Shown: positions 15,643 through 23,579, counted from the stretch's first letter. The stretch is DNA of 26,454 nucleotides from Arthrobacter sp. (GCA_025464925.1 JAODMS010000094.1:1-26454), one strand, 5' to 3'. Numbers and translations are program-made. Notes: a model not told the origin generated them from the sequence alone.

Positions 15643-16965
15643 TTACTGCGGGGCAATAACGACCCCGGAACCCACGTCGACGGACGGCGCCACCAGCCTG
15701 TCGCTCTCCTGGACAATTGCGGCCCACAGTTCCCGTCCGCGGAAACCGGTAGCCTGTGCCCACAGGGCGGCCACACCGGCGGCATGCGGGGTGGCCATGC
15801 TGGTGCCGCTGATGCTGCGGTACCGGGCAGGCATTGGCCAGGCCGAATAAACTTGCCAGCCCGGACCCGCGACATCCACTTGCCCGCCCCGGACCGCCAG
15901 GGTGCGGGCGGAAAAGTAGGTCACATCGAACTGATGGTCTAGAGCCCCGACCGCCATGATGGCGGGACTGTTGGCGGGAGTTCCGACAAAACCGAATCGC
16001 GACTGGAGGCGGCGCGCATTGTTCCCGGCTGCAGCAATTATCAGCGATCCTTGGTCCAAGGCACGCTGGCCGGCCGCCACATACGGCGGATGGACCTGCG
16101 GAACGTCGGCACCAAGAGACATGGAAATGACGGCGCAGCCGTTGGTCACTGCCCAGTCGATTCCGGCCAGGATGCCGGCGTCGGTACCGGAACCGTCGTT
16201 GCCAAGGACCTTGCCAGCGAAAATCTCCGCCTCATAGGCGACTCCATAGCGCGGTCCCATTGACGGCGACTTGGGGCCGCAGGAGGTGCCGATACAGTGG
16301 GTCCCGTGGCCGTGTCCGTCCTGCGCCGGTTCGCCCTGGACAAAGGAGCGCGTGCTGATGCTGCGGCCGACGAAGTCGGGGTGGTTCGAATCAAAGCCAG
16401 TGTCCAGGACGGCGACCTTGACACCCAGTCCTGAGCACGAGGACGAATCGGCTTGGACTGCCTGCAGTCCCCAGGTGAAACGGCCGGTGTCCTGAAAAAT
16501 AGGCACCGTGGGCACTGCCATCCCGGCGACCCGCTCGCTTCCGTCGAGACGGTCACTCAGGTCCGCGACGCCGTCACGGTAACCCTTTGCATACTCCGTT
16601 GAAGCCAATCCCAAAACGTGGTGCACGAGTTCCGGTGAGACGGACAGGACCTTCCCCTGCCCCTCACGTGAGGTTTGCATCGCCCCGATTCGCTCCGGTT
16701 CCGCCGAAACCACGGCGATACCCAGGGTCCGGAAAACGATGGCGTCGGCGCCTGCGGTCTCCGAGAGGTCCGCCTCGCGGCCGTAGAAATCGCGCGAGTC
16801 TGCCACATTGGACACGCCGGCGGAGTCCAAGACCGCTGAGGGGTTCGTATCCTCTTGGGCAAAGACTACGACATATCGGCCGGTTGTCTCGGCCGGGCCC
16901 AGCTCCCCGGCCTGAACGCCTTCCTGCCCGATGCTGAAATTGGATGATGAACCTGGCTCAATCAT
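15643..16965 (-). CDS. Subtilisin-family (S8) serine protease without signal peptide
   Basis: A 440-aa subtilase with all catalytic residues: D188 in VAVLDTGFDSNHPDF, H220 in DGHGHGTHCIGT, N315 in AAAGNNARR and S389 in SGTSMATPHAAGVAALW. Residues 1-160 form an N-terminal region with a strand-helix pattern (GRYVVVFAQ, then IVFRTLGIAVVSAE) that may be a propeptide-like domain. No hydrophobic leader is present, so it is either cytoplasmic or exported by an unknown route. Extra cysteines (C177, C224, C229, C277) are unusual for secreted bacterial subtilisins. ATG 16965 has AAGGAG about 8 nt upstream. It is followed by the I9-like gene and driven by site D. Family and activity are confident; the substrate is unknown. 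Confidence 0.92.
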   Translation of the reverse strand: MIEPGSSSNFSIGQEGVQAGELGPAETTGRYVVVFAQEDTNPSAVLDSAGVSNVADSRDFYGREADLSETAGADAIVFRTLGIAVVSAEPERIGAMQTSREGQGKVLSVSPELVHHVLGLASTEYAKGYRDGVADLSDRLDGSERVAGMAVPTVPIFQDTGRFTWGLQAVQADSSSCSGLGVKVAVLDTGFDSNHPDFVGRSISTRSFVQGEPAQDGHGHGTHCIGTSCGPKSPSMGPRYGVAYEAEIFAGKVLGNDGSGTDAGILAGIDWAVTNGCAVISMSLGADVPQVHPPYVAAGQRALDQGSLIIAAAGNNARRLQSRFGFVGTPANSPAIMAVGALDHQFDVTYFSARTLAVRGGQVDVAGPGWQVYSAWPMPARYRSISGTSMATPHAAGVAALWAQATGFRGRELWAAIVQESDRLVAPSVDVGSGVVIAPQ

Positions 16966-17103
16966 GCCAACTCTCCTTACGAATTGCTGTTTAACGACTG
17001 GTTCCTCATGGCCCGGAGCGGCCTAACTGTTGTTTACCCACACGGCCAACAGCCTAAACACGGGGCCTGAGGCATCCGTTCGGCGGGCCAATACCCACGG
17101 AAA

Positions 17104-17135
17104 AGCCTAGGGAGCGCGCGTTACTCCGGCGTTAT
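17104..17135 (-). promoter_or_regulatory. Paired RTAACG operator plus -10, ahead of the subtilase (site D)
   Basis: On the minus strand, ATAAC (17135-17131), GCCGGA, GTAAC (17124-17120), ten bases, TAGGCT (17109-17104), a good TAnnnT box. The subtilase start lies 138 nt downstream. With site E it occupies the 356-bp gap between the subtilase and the beta-rich protein gene; I see nothing else in that gap. Confidence 0.68.
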
Positions 17136-17173
17136 TGGAGGCTTTGACGGAGGCAGGGGCCGCCGGCACCTAG

Positions 17174-17205
17174 TAACGACACCGTAACGGCGGCTTGCTA
17201 GCGTC
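17174..17205 (+). promoter_or_regulatory. Paired RTAACG operator plus -10, ahead of the beta-rich protein/caspase genes (site E)
   Basis: GTAAC (17174-17178), GACACC, GTAAC (17185-17189), ten bases, TAGCGT (17200-17205). The next start codon is 116 nt beyond the hexamer. The repeats are the same 11 bp apart as at sites A to D, and the pair D/E is divergent, as B/C are. Confidence 0.68.
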
Positions 17206-17321
17206 GGGATGACGGCTCGTCGCCAGGCGGACTGTCGGCACAGGAGCACAAACCCATGACCTCGGCATATCTTCCCTCGGCGCCGAGGAGGAAATCCGTT
17301 TAAGAAAGGGTATGAGCGACC

Positions 17322-17735
17322 ATGACACAGCAACCAGCTACAACCGAGGCGTCCGCTCAAGAGGGACTGCGGCAACCGCCGCCGGAAGCAGAGGAGGCGG
17401 CAAGAGCCGCACGGCGGGACGACGACGAGGAGGAATGCCACTGCCGCTTCGCCGTCGTCGACGGCCCCACCGGCACGAGGGTTCGAGGGAGCGGGGTGGT
17501 GAGCTCCCTTCGTTTCAGTGCCGGCACCTACCAGGTGATCTTCAACGGGAATGTCGCCGGATGCGCCTACATAGCCACCATTGGCGAAGGAGACGCTTCC
17601 GGGGCGCAGCCTCCGGGTGAGATCACGGTGGCACCGCGCCTCGGCAACAACAGGGGGGTGTTTGTGACTACCCATAACAGCGCTGGAGCGCTCAGCGATC
17701 GCGACTTCCACTTGGTCGTGATCTGCCCTGACTGA
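17322..17735 (+). CDS. Two-part protein: charged N-terminus plus beta-rich domain
   Basis: A 137-aa protein without signal peptide. Residues 1-40 are low-complexity, ending in a run of Arg, Asp and Glu (ARRDDDEEE). Residues 40-137 look like one beta-sandwich domain, with GSGVVSSLRFSAGTYQVIFN, then GCAYIATIG, then PPGEITVAPR, and finally SDRDFHLVVIC. Conserved-looking cysteines are at C39, C41, C82 and C135. I have no family name; similar beta-domains occur in surface or phage-fibre-like proteins. GAAAGGG lies 11 nt before ATG 17322. It sits between the subtilase and the caspase, behind site E. Basic/acidic linkers next to a caspase-fold enzyme make it a candidate substrate or adaptor, which is inference. 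Confidence 0.65.
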   Translation: MTQQPATTEASAQEGLRQPPPEAEEAARAARRDDDEEECHCRFAVVDGPTGTRVRGSGVVSSLRFSAGTYQVIFNGNVAGCAYIATIGEGDASGAQPPGEITVAPRLGNNRGVFVTTHNSAGALSDRDFHLVVICPD

Positions 17736-17758
17736 TCGGCGCTGCCCCTGCTCCGATC
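17734..17758 (+). terminator. Hairpin after the beta-rich protein gene
   Basis: GATCGG (17734-17739) and CCGATC (17753-17758) can pair around a 13-nt loop directly at the stop codon. No U-tract follows, so it may only attenuate transcription into the caspase gene. Confidence 0.25.
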
Positions 17759-17870
17759 GTTCGGCCTGAAACGACTGCCGGTTAAGTGGACCTAACCTCG
17801 CACTACTGGGAAATCTCGTTCTATCAGCACCTTCACTGACCCTAAATTTTGCACTTCAACGGAGGACATC

Positions 17871-18722
17871 ATGGCACGCGGTGAATCACTCCACATCGGG
17901 CTCAACAGCGTGGACCCGGACACGTACGGTGGCTGGTCAGGAGACCTGAATGCCTGCGAGTTCGATGCCCATGACATGGCCGCCATCGCGCGGGACGCCG
18001 GATACTCGACGAGCATGCTCATTACCAAACAGGCCACATCCCAGGCGGTGCTCGGCGCCCTCCACGATGCGGCGGCAAGGCTGGAACCGGGTGACCAGCT
18101 CCTGCTCACCTATTCGGGCCACGGCGGGCAGATACCGGATGTCGGCGGGGACGAGTCCGACGCGCAGGATGAGACATGGGTTCTCTACGACCGTCAAGTC
18201 CTGGACGACGAACTTTATGCCGCATACTCCGACTTCGCCGCCGGAGTCCGGATCGCGGTACTCTCCGACAGCTGCCACTCCGGAACGGTGACCAGGACAG
18301 GACCGCCCCAGCCTTCCGGCACCGCGGGCCTGGCGGCCGCTCCGCTCAATCCCGCTGCCATCGGTGCCCGAAGCCGGGCCATGCCTCCGGGACTGGCCCA
18401 ACGCGACTTCCTCAACCGCCGGGAAGAATACGTGGCAGTGAGCCGGCGGCGGGCCACAGATCCTGACACCATCGGTGCGTGCGTGTTACTGATTTCCGGA
18501 TGCCAGGATAACCAACTGTCCCTTGACGGCACTCACAACGGGCTCTTCACCGCGACCTTGCTGACCGTCTGGAACGGGGGCGTCTTCCGCGGCGACCATC
18601 GCCGGCTGTGGCGTCAGACGCTGACACGCATGCCCGAGACACAGTCTCCCAATTTCAGCGTCATCGGCACCCCGAACCGGGAATTCATCGACAGCAGGCC
18701 GTTCACCATCAACCCTGATTAG
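17871..18722 (+). CDS. Caspase-fold (C14, metacaspase-type) peptidase
   Basis: A 283-aa caspase-family cysteine peptidase. The N-terminal strand LHIGLNSVDPDTYGGWSGDLNACEFDA, seen here in short form around residues 7-33, is the usual opening of prokaryotic caspases. The catalytic dyad is H84 in TYSGHGGQIPD and C135 in LSDSCHSGTV. Acidic residues D90, D94 and D97 follow the histidine, as in metacaspases that prefer Arg/Lys at P1. The length fits a single catalytic domain with no death-fold, NACHT or signal peptide. GGAGG lies 5 nt before the ATG. It is 135 nt behind the beta-rich protein gene and may share the site-E transcript; an imperfect GGTTA-N8-TAACC element (17780-17797) lies in the gap. 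Family and active site are firm. Confidence 0.9.
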   Translation: MARGESLHIGLNSVDPDTYGGWSGDLNACEFDAHDMAAIARDAGYSTSMLITKQATSQAVLGALHDAAARLEPGDQLLLTYSGHGGQIPDVGGDESDAQDETWVLYDRQVLDDELYAAYSDFAAGVRIAVLSDSCHSGTVTRTGPPQPSGTAGLAAAPLNPAAIGARSRAMPPGLAQRDFLNRREEYVAVSRRRATDPDTIGACVLLISGCQDNQLSLDGTHNGLFTATLLTVWNGGVFRGDHRRLWRQTLTRMPETQSPNFSVIGTPNREFIDSRPFTINPD

Positions 18723-18733
18723 TCCCATGTCGG

Positions 18734-18749
18734 CACCGCTTTAGCGGTG
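18734..18749. terminator. Short hairpin between the convergent caspase and dehydrogenase genes
   Basis: CACCGC (18734-18739), loop TTTA, GCGGTG (18744-18749): a perfect 6-bp stem in the 52-bp gap between two gene ends. There is no U-tract, so it is a modest bidirectional terminator candidate. Confidence 0.35.
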
Positions 18750-18774
18750 AAAGTCCGTAGCCCGAATATCGGGG

Positions 18775-19899
18775 TTAGGAATTCTCGGTGTCGGAGTCAA
18801 ACACGATGACCTGGCGGACTGCTTTTCCATCGGCCAACTGATCCATGGCCTGATTGATGTCGGCCAGGTTGACGTGGGAGGTGATCAATTCTTCCACGGG
18901 GAGTTTTCCCTCCCGCCACAGTTGAGCGAATTTTGGGATGTCGCGTGCGGGTACGGCGGATCCAAGGTAACTGCCGATGATCGTCCGGGCTTCGGCGGTG
19001 ACGGTCATGGGAGGGATCTGCGCGCGGGCATCGGGCGAGGGCAACCCGGCCGTGATGGTCGTTCCGCCCACCGCAGTGGCGGCAAACGCGGTCTCGAAGG
19101 CCCGGGGGTTTCCTGCGCATTCTATCACGTACTTGGCTTTGATCCCTTGTTCGAGCACCTGTTGAGGCGTGTAGGCTTCGTGGGCTCCGAGGCGCTTAGC
19201 GTGCTCAAGCTTCTCCTCAAGGGTGTCGACAGCGACGATACGCGAGAGACCCTGGGAGATCGCCGTGATCAACGCAGCCATGCCGACGCCACCGAGCCCG
19301 ACGATCATCATGCTGTCTTCGGGTTTAGGCTGGGCAGCGTTCAGCACCGCACCGCCGCCGGTAAGTACAGCGCATCCGAGAACGGCGGCTACGTCCGGAG
19401 GAACATCGTCCCCAACCGCGACGGCCGAGGCCCTGTCGACGATGGCATGGGTGGCGAAGCCGGAAACGCCGAGGTGGTGGAAGATCCTTTCGCCGTCCCG
19501 GCTCAGGTGCATCGACCCGTGAAGCAGGGTGCCTTCCGAGTTGCTTTTGGATCCCGTAGTACAGGGAAGCCGGCCGTCCTCGGCGCAGTTGGCGCATTCT
19601 TCGCAGCGGGGCAGAAAGGACATCACCACACGCTGGCCCGGCCGAAGATCAGTCACCTCCGAGCCGACCTCGACTACGCGTCCGGCCGCTTCGTGTCCCA
19701 GCAGCATCGGCACCGGCCGCACCCGGTTGCCGTCGACAACGCTCAGATCCGAGTGGCAGATACCGGCAGCCTCAATTCGGACCAGGACTTCGGTCGGACC
19801 CGGTTCGCCCAGCTCAAGCTCCGACAGAGTGATGGGCCTGGATTCGGCGAAGGGGCGGGGACGCCCGATTTCTTCAAGGACTGCACCGGTGATCTTCAT
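18775..19899 (-). CDS. Zinc-dependent alcohol dehydrogenase (MDR family)
   Basis: A 374-aa medium-chain dehydrogenase. Catalytic zinc ligands are C48 (GICHSD), H69/E70 (GHEAAG) and C176 (VLGCAVLTG). The four structural-zinc cysteines are C99, C102, C105 and C113 (CEECANCAEDGRLPC). The Rossmann motif GLGGVG (201-206) followed by VAVDTLEEK indicates NAD(H). The pattern matches the class III / aryl- and mycothiol-type alcohol dehydrogenases of actinobacteria. The start is ATG 19899, with GAGAAGTGG about 6 nt upstream. It lies 179 nt downstream of the oxygenase gene on the same strand, so co-transcription is possible. The exact alcohol or aldehyde substrate cannot be read from the sequence. Confidence 0.9.
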   Translation of the reverse strand: MKITGAVLEEIGRPRPFAESRPITLSELELGEPGPTEVLVRIEAAGICHSDLSVVDGNRVRPVPMLLGHEAAGRVVEVGSEVTDLRPGQRVVMSFLPRCEECANCAEDGRLPCTTGSKSNSEGTLLHGSMHLSRDGERIFHHLGVSGFATHAIVDRASAVAVGDDVPPDVAAVLGCAVLTGGGAVLNAAQPKPEDSMMIVGLGGVGMAALITAISQGLSRIVAVDTLEEKLEHAKRLGAHEAYTPQQVLEQGIKAKYVIECAGNPRAFETAFAATAVGGTTITAGLPSPDARAQIPPMTVTAEARTIIGSYLGSAVPARDIPKFAQLWREGKLPVEELITSHVNLADINQAMDQLADGKAVRQVIVFDSDTENS

Positions 19900-20078
19900 T
19901 TATCCACTTCTCGTCGCTGTTGCGGTTTGGTTTGCTCAGGTCCCGTCAACGGGGCCGCGGCGGGCTTGAACGTTGCTTCCGCCACCTTATCCGCCAACAG
20001 ATCCCCCGCGCAGCCGGGCGTTAACCGACACACCTCCGGGGCCCGGGAGGACGGCCGGCTTTACTGGGACCGGTGCTG

Positions 20079-21092
20079 TCAGTTTTTCAGCAGGTCCGCG
20101 TGGTGCTCCGCGACGACGTTCGGGTGGGCCCGGAGCCGGTAGCGAAGGGCGTTGTCCCCGTAAGTTTCCAGAATCGGGCTGTTCGTCGGGTCAACAGACA
20201 GGCCGCGGGCTTTGGCCTGGAACTCCGCGCTCACGGCGAGCTGCGGCATGGTCGCATCCAGTGCCGGATTGTAGAAGAACGGCAGGGAGATCCTGTCGGT
20301 GCCGCGGAGCGGAGAAATCACGCGGTGCAGGGTCGCCTTCAGGTAGCCGTTGGTGGCCAACTCGAGCATCTCGCCGATATTGACCACAAAAGTTCCGGGC
20401 ACCTGAGGTGCGTCGATCCACTCCCCCTGATGCTCGACCTGGAGGCCGCCCTTTCCGGGCTCCACCAGGAGGAGCGTCAGCACCCCGCCGTCACGGTGGG
20501 AGCCGACGCCCTGCTTCGGGTCCGGATCGGACTCCCCTGGATACCGCACAATCTTGAGCAGCGGGAAAGCGCGTTCGGCGAATGCCGCATCGAAGGTATC
20601 CTCGGGCGCGCCAAGGGATACGGCCAGGGCCCGCAGGAGAGTAAGCGAAATGGTGCTCAGGCGTTCGGTCCACTCCGAGACGACCTTCCGCATTTCAGGT
20701 AGCGCATCAGGCCACAGGTTGGGCCCCTCAAGCCTCCAGTAGTCAGCGACGCCCGGACCCGGCTCCACCGCGTCCCGCTCAACGCCAATGTCGATCTGCT
20801 CGCGCCAGTCCACCGCACCCTCGGTGAGTTCCCCTCCGACACGGGTGTAGCCACGGAACTGGGGGCTGAGGACATTCTCAACCGCCAGCTTCTGGTCTTC
20901 AGGCAATTCGAAGAAGCGGCGGGAGACATCGAGCATGGCATCCGTGAGCTCCTGCGGGACGCCATGGCCGGCCAGGTAGAGGAACCCGACCTCGTGCATG
21001 GCATTGCGCAGGTCGTTCCGAAACCGGGATGCCTCCTCCGGGCCCGCATCCAGCCGGGAGAAGTCGAGTACGGGCAATGTTTCGAGTGGCAA
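20079..21092 (-). CDS. 2-oxoglutarate/Fe(II)-dependent oxygenase, isopenicillin N synthase-like
   Basis: A 337-aa double-stranded beta-helix oxygenase. The iron ligands are H199 and D201 (GSHRDGGVLTLLL) and H256 (TLHRVISP). R267-x-S269 (DRISLPFF) is the 2-oxoglutarate-binding pair. The N-terminal DIOX_N-type region is clear (VGFLYLAGHGVP). The family hydroxylates or desaturates small molecules and in bacteria is often annotated as flavonol-synthase/IPNS-like. The only start that fits is TTG 21092, with AAAGGA 9 nt upstream. It is intact and shows no sign of belonging to the protease locus; no paired RTAACG promoter precedes it. Confidence 0.88.
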   Translation of the reverse strand: MPLETLPVLDFSRLDAGPEEASRFRNDLRNAMHEVGFLYLAGHGVPQELTDAMLDVSRRFFELPEDQKLAVENVLSPQFRGYTRVGGELTEGAVDWREQIDIGVERDAVEPGPGVADYWRLEGPNLWPDALPEMRKVVSEWTERLSTISLTLLRALAVSLGAPEDTFDAAFAERAFPLLKIVRYPGESDPDPKQGVGSHRDGGVLTLLLVEPGKGGLQVEHQGEWIDAPQVPGTFVVNIGEMLELATNGYLKATLHRVISPLRGTDRISLPFFYNPALDATMPQLAVSAEFQAKARGLSVDPTNSPILETYGDNALRYRLRAHPNVVAEHHADLLKN

Positions 21093-21306
21093 CGTAGTTA
21101 GTCCTTTTCATTGAACTTCGCAAGCTGGCGCCTGTATTCGCTTCAATGTTACGTGCCTCGGCATGACGATGAGCATTAAAGGTGTCGGAATAAGACATCC
21201 GGACCCCGAATCGATGGCAGTACCGGGCACGCGACCACAACCAGCGCGAGGGCCTCGCACGGGGGGAAAATTGCATCGAGGGACAGCACGGACAAGAGGA
21301 GGGCGC

Positions 21307-21891
21307 ATGCATACGATTCCGCGCATCACAGTGGAGGCGCCCGTACTCAGCATTGGATCAGCGCCCTCGGACTACGAGGGGCTGGGCCGCTACGTCGATG
21401 CGCTGCGCAGGCGGCAGGGGCTGCACCTCACCCTGCTGCACGTCGGCGTCATGGAGGACTTCTCCCAAGACATCGCGGATTGGACCAAAGGCATCACCAG
21501 CACCTCGGCAGCCACCCGTGGGACGGTTGCCTGGTTGCGGGGGCTACCGGTGTTGGGAGGCTTTTCCGGAATGGCCGAACGGCTCATCGTGCTGGGCGGC
21601 GGCAGCGTGTGCGGTCTTGAAGTGGATGTCCCCGACCGCGTGCATGACTATCAGGTCTACCTCGTGCAGACGCTGCACGAACTGCTGGGCGGGCTGCTCG
21701 TGGACAATGTCGATGACTTTATTCTCAGCTCACGCGCACTCGGTTTCAGGTACCCCCGTTGGACACCCCACGTTGCCGTGGGGCGCCCGAGGGCCCGGCA
21801 CGATGTCTGGGAGATCGGACCGTTAGCGGTCGAATTCGGCGAGTCACGGATCAGGAACCGCCGGTTCCTCCCGGCCGTCGACGCCGGATGA
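21307..21891 (+). CDS. 2H phosphoesterase-like (LigT/2'-5' RNA ligase superfamily) protein
   Basis: A 194-aa protein with two histidine motifs spaced as in 2H phosphoesterases: H40-L-T (GLHLTLLHVG) and H155-V-A (TPHVAVGR). The second motif normally ends in Thr or Ser; here it is Ala, so activity may be altered. These enzymes cleave 2',3'-cyclic or 2'-5'-linked phosphodiesters. The start is ATG 21307, with AGAGGAGGG 4 nt upstream; an in-frame extension to 21163 has no ribosome site and unlikely composition. It stands alone, divergent from the oxygenase. Confidence 0.65.
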   Translation: MHTIPRITVEAPVLSIGSAPSDYEGLGRYVDALRRRQGLHLTLLHVGVMEDFSQDIADWTKGITSTSAATRGTVAWLRGLPVLGGFSGMAERLIVLGGGSVCGLEVDVPDRVHDYQVYLVQTLHELLGGLLVDNVDDFILSSRALGFRYPRWTPHVAVGRPRARHDVWEIGPLAVEFGESRIRNRRFLPAVDAG

Positions 21892-21933
21892 CCCCTTTCG
21901 GCGGCTAAGGCGCTTCGGTGGCCGCCGCTCTCA

Positions 21934-22375
21934 TCAAACCGCCGTGGCTTTGACCGACGGTGCAAGAAATTCGATGACTTCATGAGCCACGACCTGCGGC
22001 TGCTCGTTGTGCATCGCATGGGCGGTTCGCGGCACATCGCGAAGTACCGCTTCTGGAATCAGACGCGCATAGGCTTCGCTGTGCTGACGGGGAATAATCT
22101 CGTCGACTTCAGCTGCCAGCACGAGCGTACGCGCGAGGATGTTCGGTAGCCGACTCGGCAGATTCGGGTTGTACAGGTAGGTGTCGCCCGACGAGAAACG
22201 CCCGAATGCCTTCATGTCCCTCTCCATCTGAGCCAATGCCCCAGCTGAGCAGGTGTGCAACACGTAGGCACGCACCGAACAATGCGTAGAAAGCTGGGCA
22301 GCTCGGCCGGCAGCTGGGTCGTCTTTGTCGGGTTGGACGATGAGGCCTCGTCCAAAAGTGGAACCGGCGCCGCAA
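21934..22375 (-). pseudogene. C-terminal fragment of an alpha/beta hydrolase
   Basis: About 145 residues matching the tail of an alpha/beta hydrolase. There is a strand LARTLVLAAEVDEIIP carrying the acid residue and a later TAHAMHNEQP carrying the catalytic histidine. The cap-domain-like stretch MERDMKAFGRFSSGDTYLYNPNLP precedes them. The nucleophile elbow (GxSxG) and everything before it are missing. The ORF can be read back to 22458, but the first 30 residues are of unrelated composition and overlap an opposing small gene. Truncated by a rearrangement and probably inactive. Confidence 0.7.
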
Positions 22376-22437
22376 CCAGGAGAGGGATCCGGTCCGGTAG
22401 AGTCAGCGCAAAGCATTGACCGGGATGGGGAGCACCG

Positions 22438-22587
22438 ATGAGGCTTGAGGGCTGGCACGTAATTGTGCTCCTGGCGATGGTGATGCTGGCCGCCGCCGTC
22501 ATTGTCGTGGTGACGCTCATCGTCCTCTGGACGGTGCGCTTGGCCAGGAAGCGGGGCCGCGGTGGCCAGGGCCTTCCGCCGAACTAG
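22438..22587 (+). CDS. 49-aa single-pass membrane protein
   Basis: A short ORF: ATG at 22438, then one long hydrophobic helix (VIVLLAMVMLAAAVIVVVTL), a Trp at the interface and a basic cytoplasmic tail (RLARKRGRGG), ending in TAG at 22585-22587. GGGATGGGG lies 7 nt before the start. The composition is typical of small membrane proteins that automated pipelines miss. Function unknown. Confidence 0.5.
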   Translation: MRLEGWHVIVLLAMVMLAAAVIVVVTLIVLWTVRLARKRGRGGQGLPPN

Positions 22588-22590
22588 ACC

Positions 22591-23125
22591 ATGACGAACG
22601 GCAGCATGAATTCCGTGGCGGCTGCGAGGAGGACCGCAGCTCCGAATCCGGAGTGGGTGCTGATGTACCGGGGCGGCGTGACCAGGAGGCGGATCGCAGA
22701 GCTGGCGGGTGTTCCTGCCTCAACCTTGAACCATCACCTTCGTCTTGCGTGCGCCGCGGACCCGGAGCTGCTGCCGGCCCACGAAATGGCCGCCAGGTCC
22801 AGGCCTTCCAGAGTGACCGCACAAGGCCTGGAGCGGATGCACGAGCTGGTAGCCCTGGTCCAGGAGACGTGCCGCTACCCGTCCCGGAACGCCACGAGCA
22901 CCTCGGAGCGGCCCCTGGCCGTATGGCTTCAGCGCCGACGTGGGGACGCTCGGCCCGGCCGACTGCCGCCGGCTCGGCGTCTGGCAGCACATCCAGCGGT
23001 TCAAGCAGCGCCGCGGTGAACTCGAGGCTGAGAAGGGATCCGCTCTGGACGCCTCCGCGCCGGGCTGGCGTGTAGGCAGGGGGCGCGGCCGACCGGCCGT
23101 GACAAGGAAGGGCGGGAATTCGTGA
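22591..23125 (+). pseudogene. Frameshifted HTH/helicase-associated type protein remnant
   Basis: The 5' part (22591 to about 22930) reads NPEWVLMYRGGVTRRRIAEL, followed by GVPASTLNHHLRLA, a helix-turn-helix, then LQRRR at the start of a helicase-associated-like repeat. The sequence resumes in another frame as DVGTLGPADCRRLGVWQHIQR (about 22937 onward) and ends at TGA 23123-23125, overlapping the next start as GTGA. One frameshift near 22931-22937 joins the two. Proteins of this style occur on Arthrobacter-type plasmids and islands. The family name is tentative; the frameshift is visible. Confidence 0.5.
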
Positions 23126-23397
23126 AATCTGACCAGAGGGCTGTCCGACCGGCCTCGAGATTCTTTGTCGTCCCGGCAGCTGTCCTGCTGATCATTCCTC
23201 TCATCCCCTTTACGGTCGTTTCCGCCTTGCTGTCAGGCGCTGCTCTGATCATGGCTCTGCGCGAGCCCCCCGGGCGCGCGAGAATCATCTCCACCGTCGC
23301 CGCGGCGCTGTTGTTCGTGGCTGCCATCCTGCTGACGATCATGGCCGTGCCAACCGGGACGACCCTGCTCCACAACGAGGAGGTGACTCCCACGTAG
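23122..23397 (+). CDS. Small membrane protein, unknown function
   Basis: A 91-aa protein with about two to three hydrophobic helices: residues 14-40 (FFVVPAAVLLIIPLIPF and following) and 55-76 (ISTVAAALLFVAAILLTI). The start is GTG 23122 with AAGGAAGGG upstream. It overlaps the preceding frame's stop by GTGA, which suggests that it was once translationally coupled. No family recognised. Confidence 0.6.
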   Translation: MKSDQRAVRPASRFFVVPAAVLLIIPLIPFTVVSALLSGAALIMALREPPGRARIISTVAAALLFVAAILLTIMAVPTGTTLLHNEEVTPT

Positions 23398-23579
23398 CGT
23401 CAATCCGGGGCCACTGGACCCTGGCCGGTTTGAGAGCCAGCAGTGAGCTGGCCACGGCGATTGCTATCCAGAAGGCACTTACGCGGGCGCCGGGACTCAG
23501 ATATGCTCTGGCGCCTGACGTTGAGGGAGCCCGAGCGCGACAGAGCACGTCAACGGCACAAAACACTGGAGGCGCCGCG

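Noticed and set aside
17780..17797. GGTTA-N8-TAACC as a sixth regulon site before the caspase
   Set aside because: The arms are inverted rather than direct, TAA periodicity is 10 not 11, and no -10 hexamer lies at the shared distance.
18874..20142. 422-aa plus-strand ORF
   Set aside because: It is the shadow of the zinc dehydrogenase, which has all zinc and NAD motifs on the minus strand.
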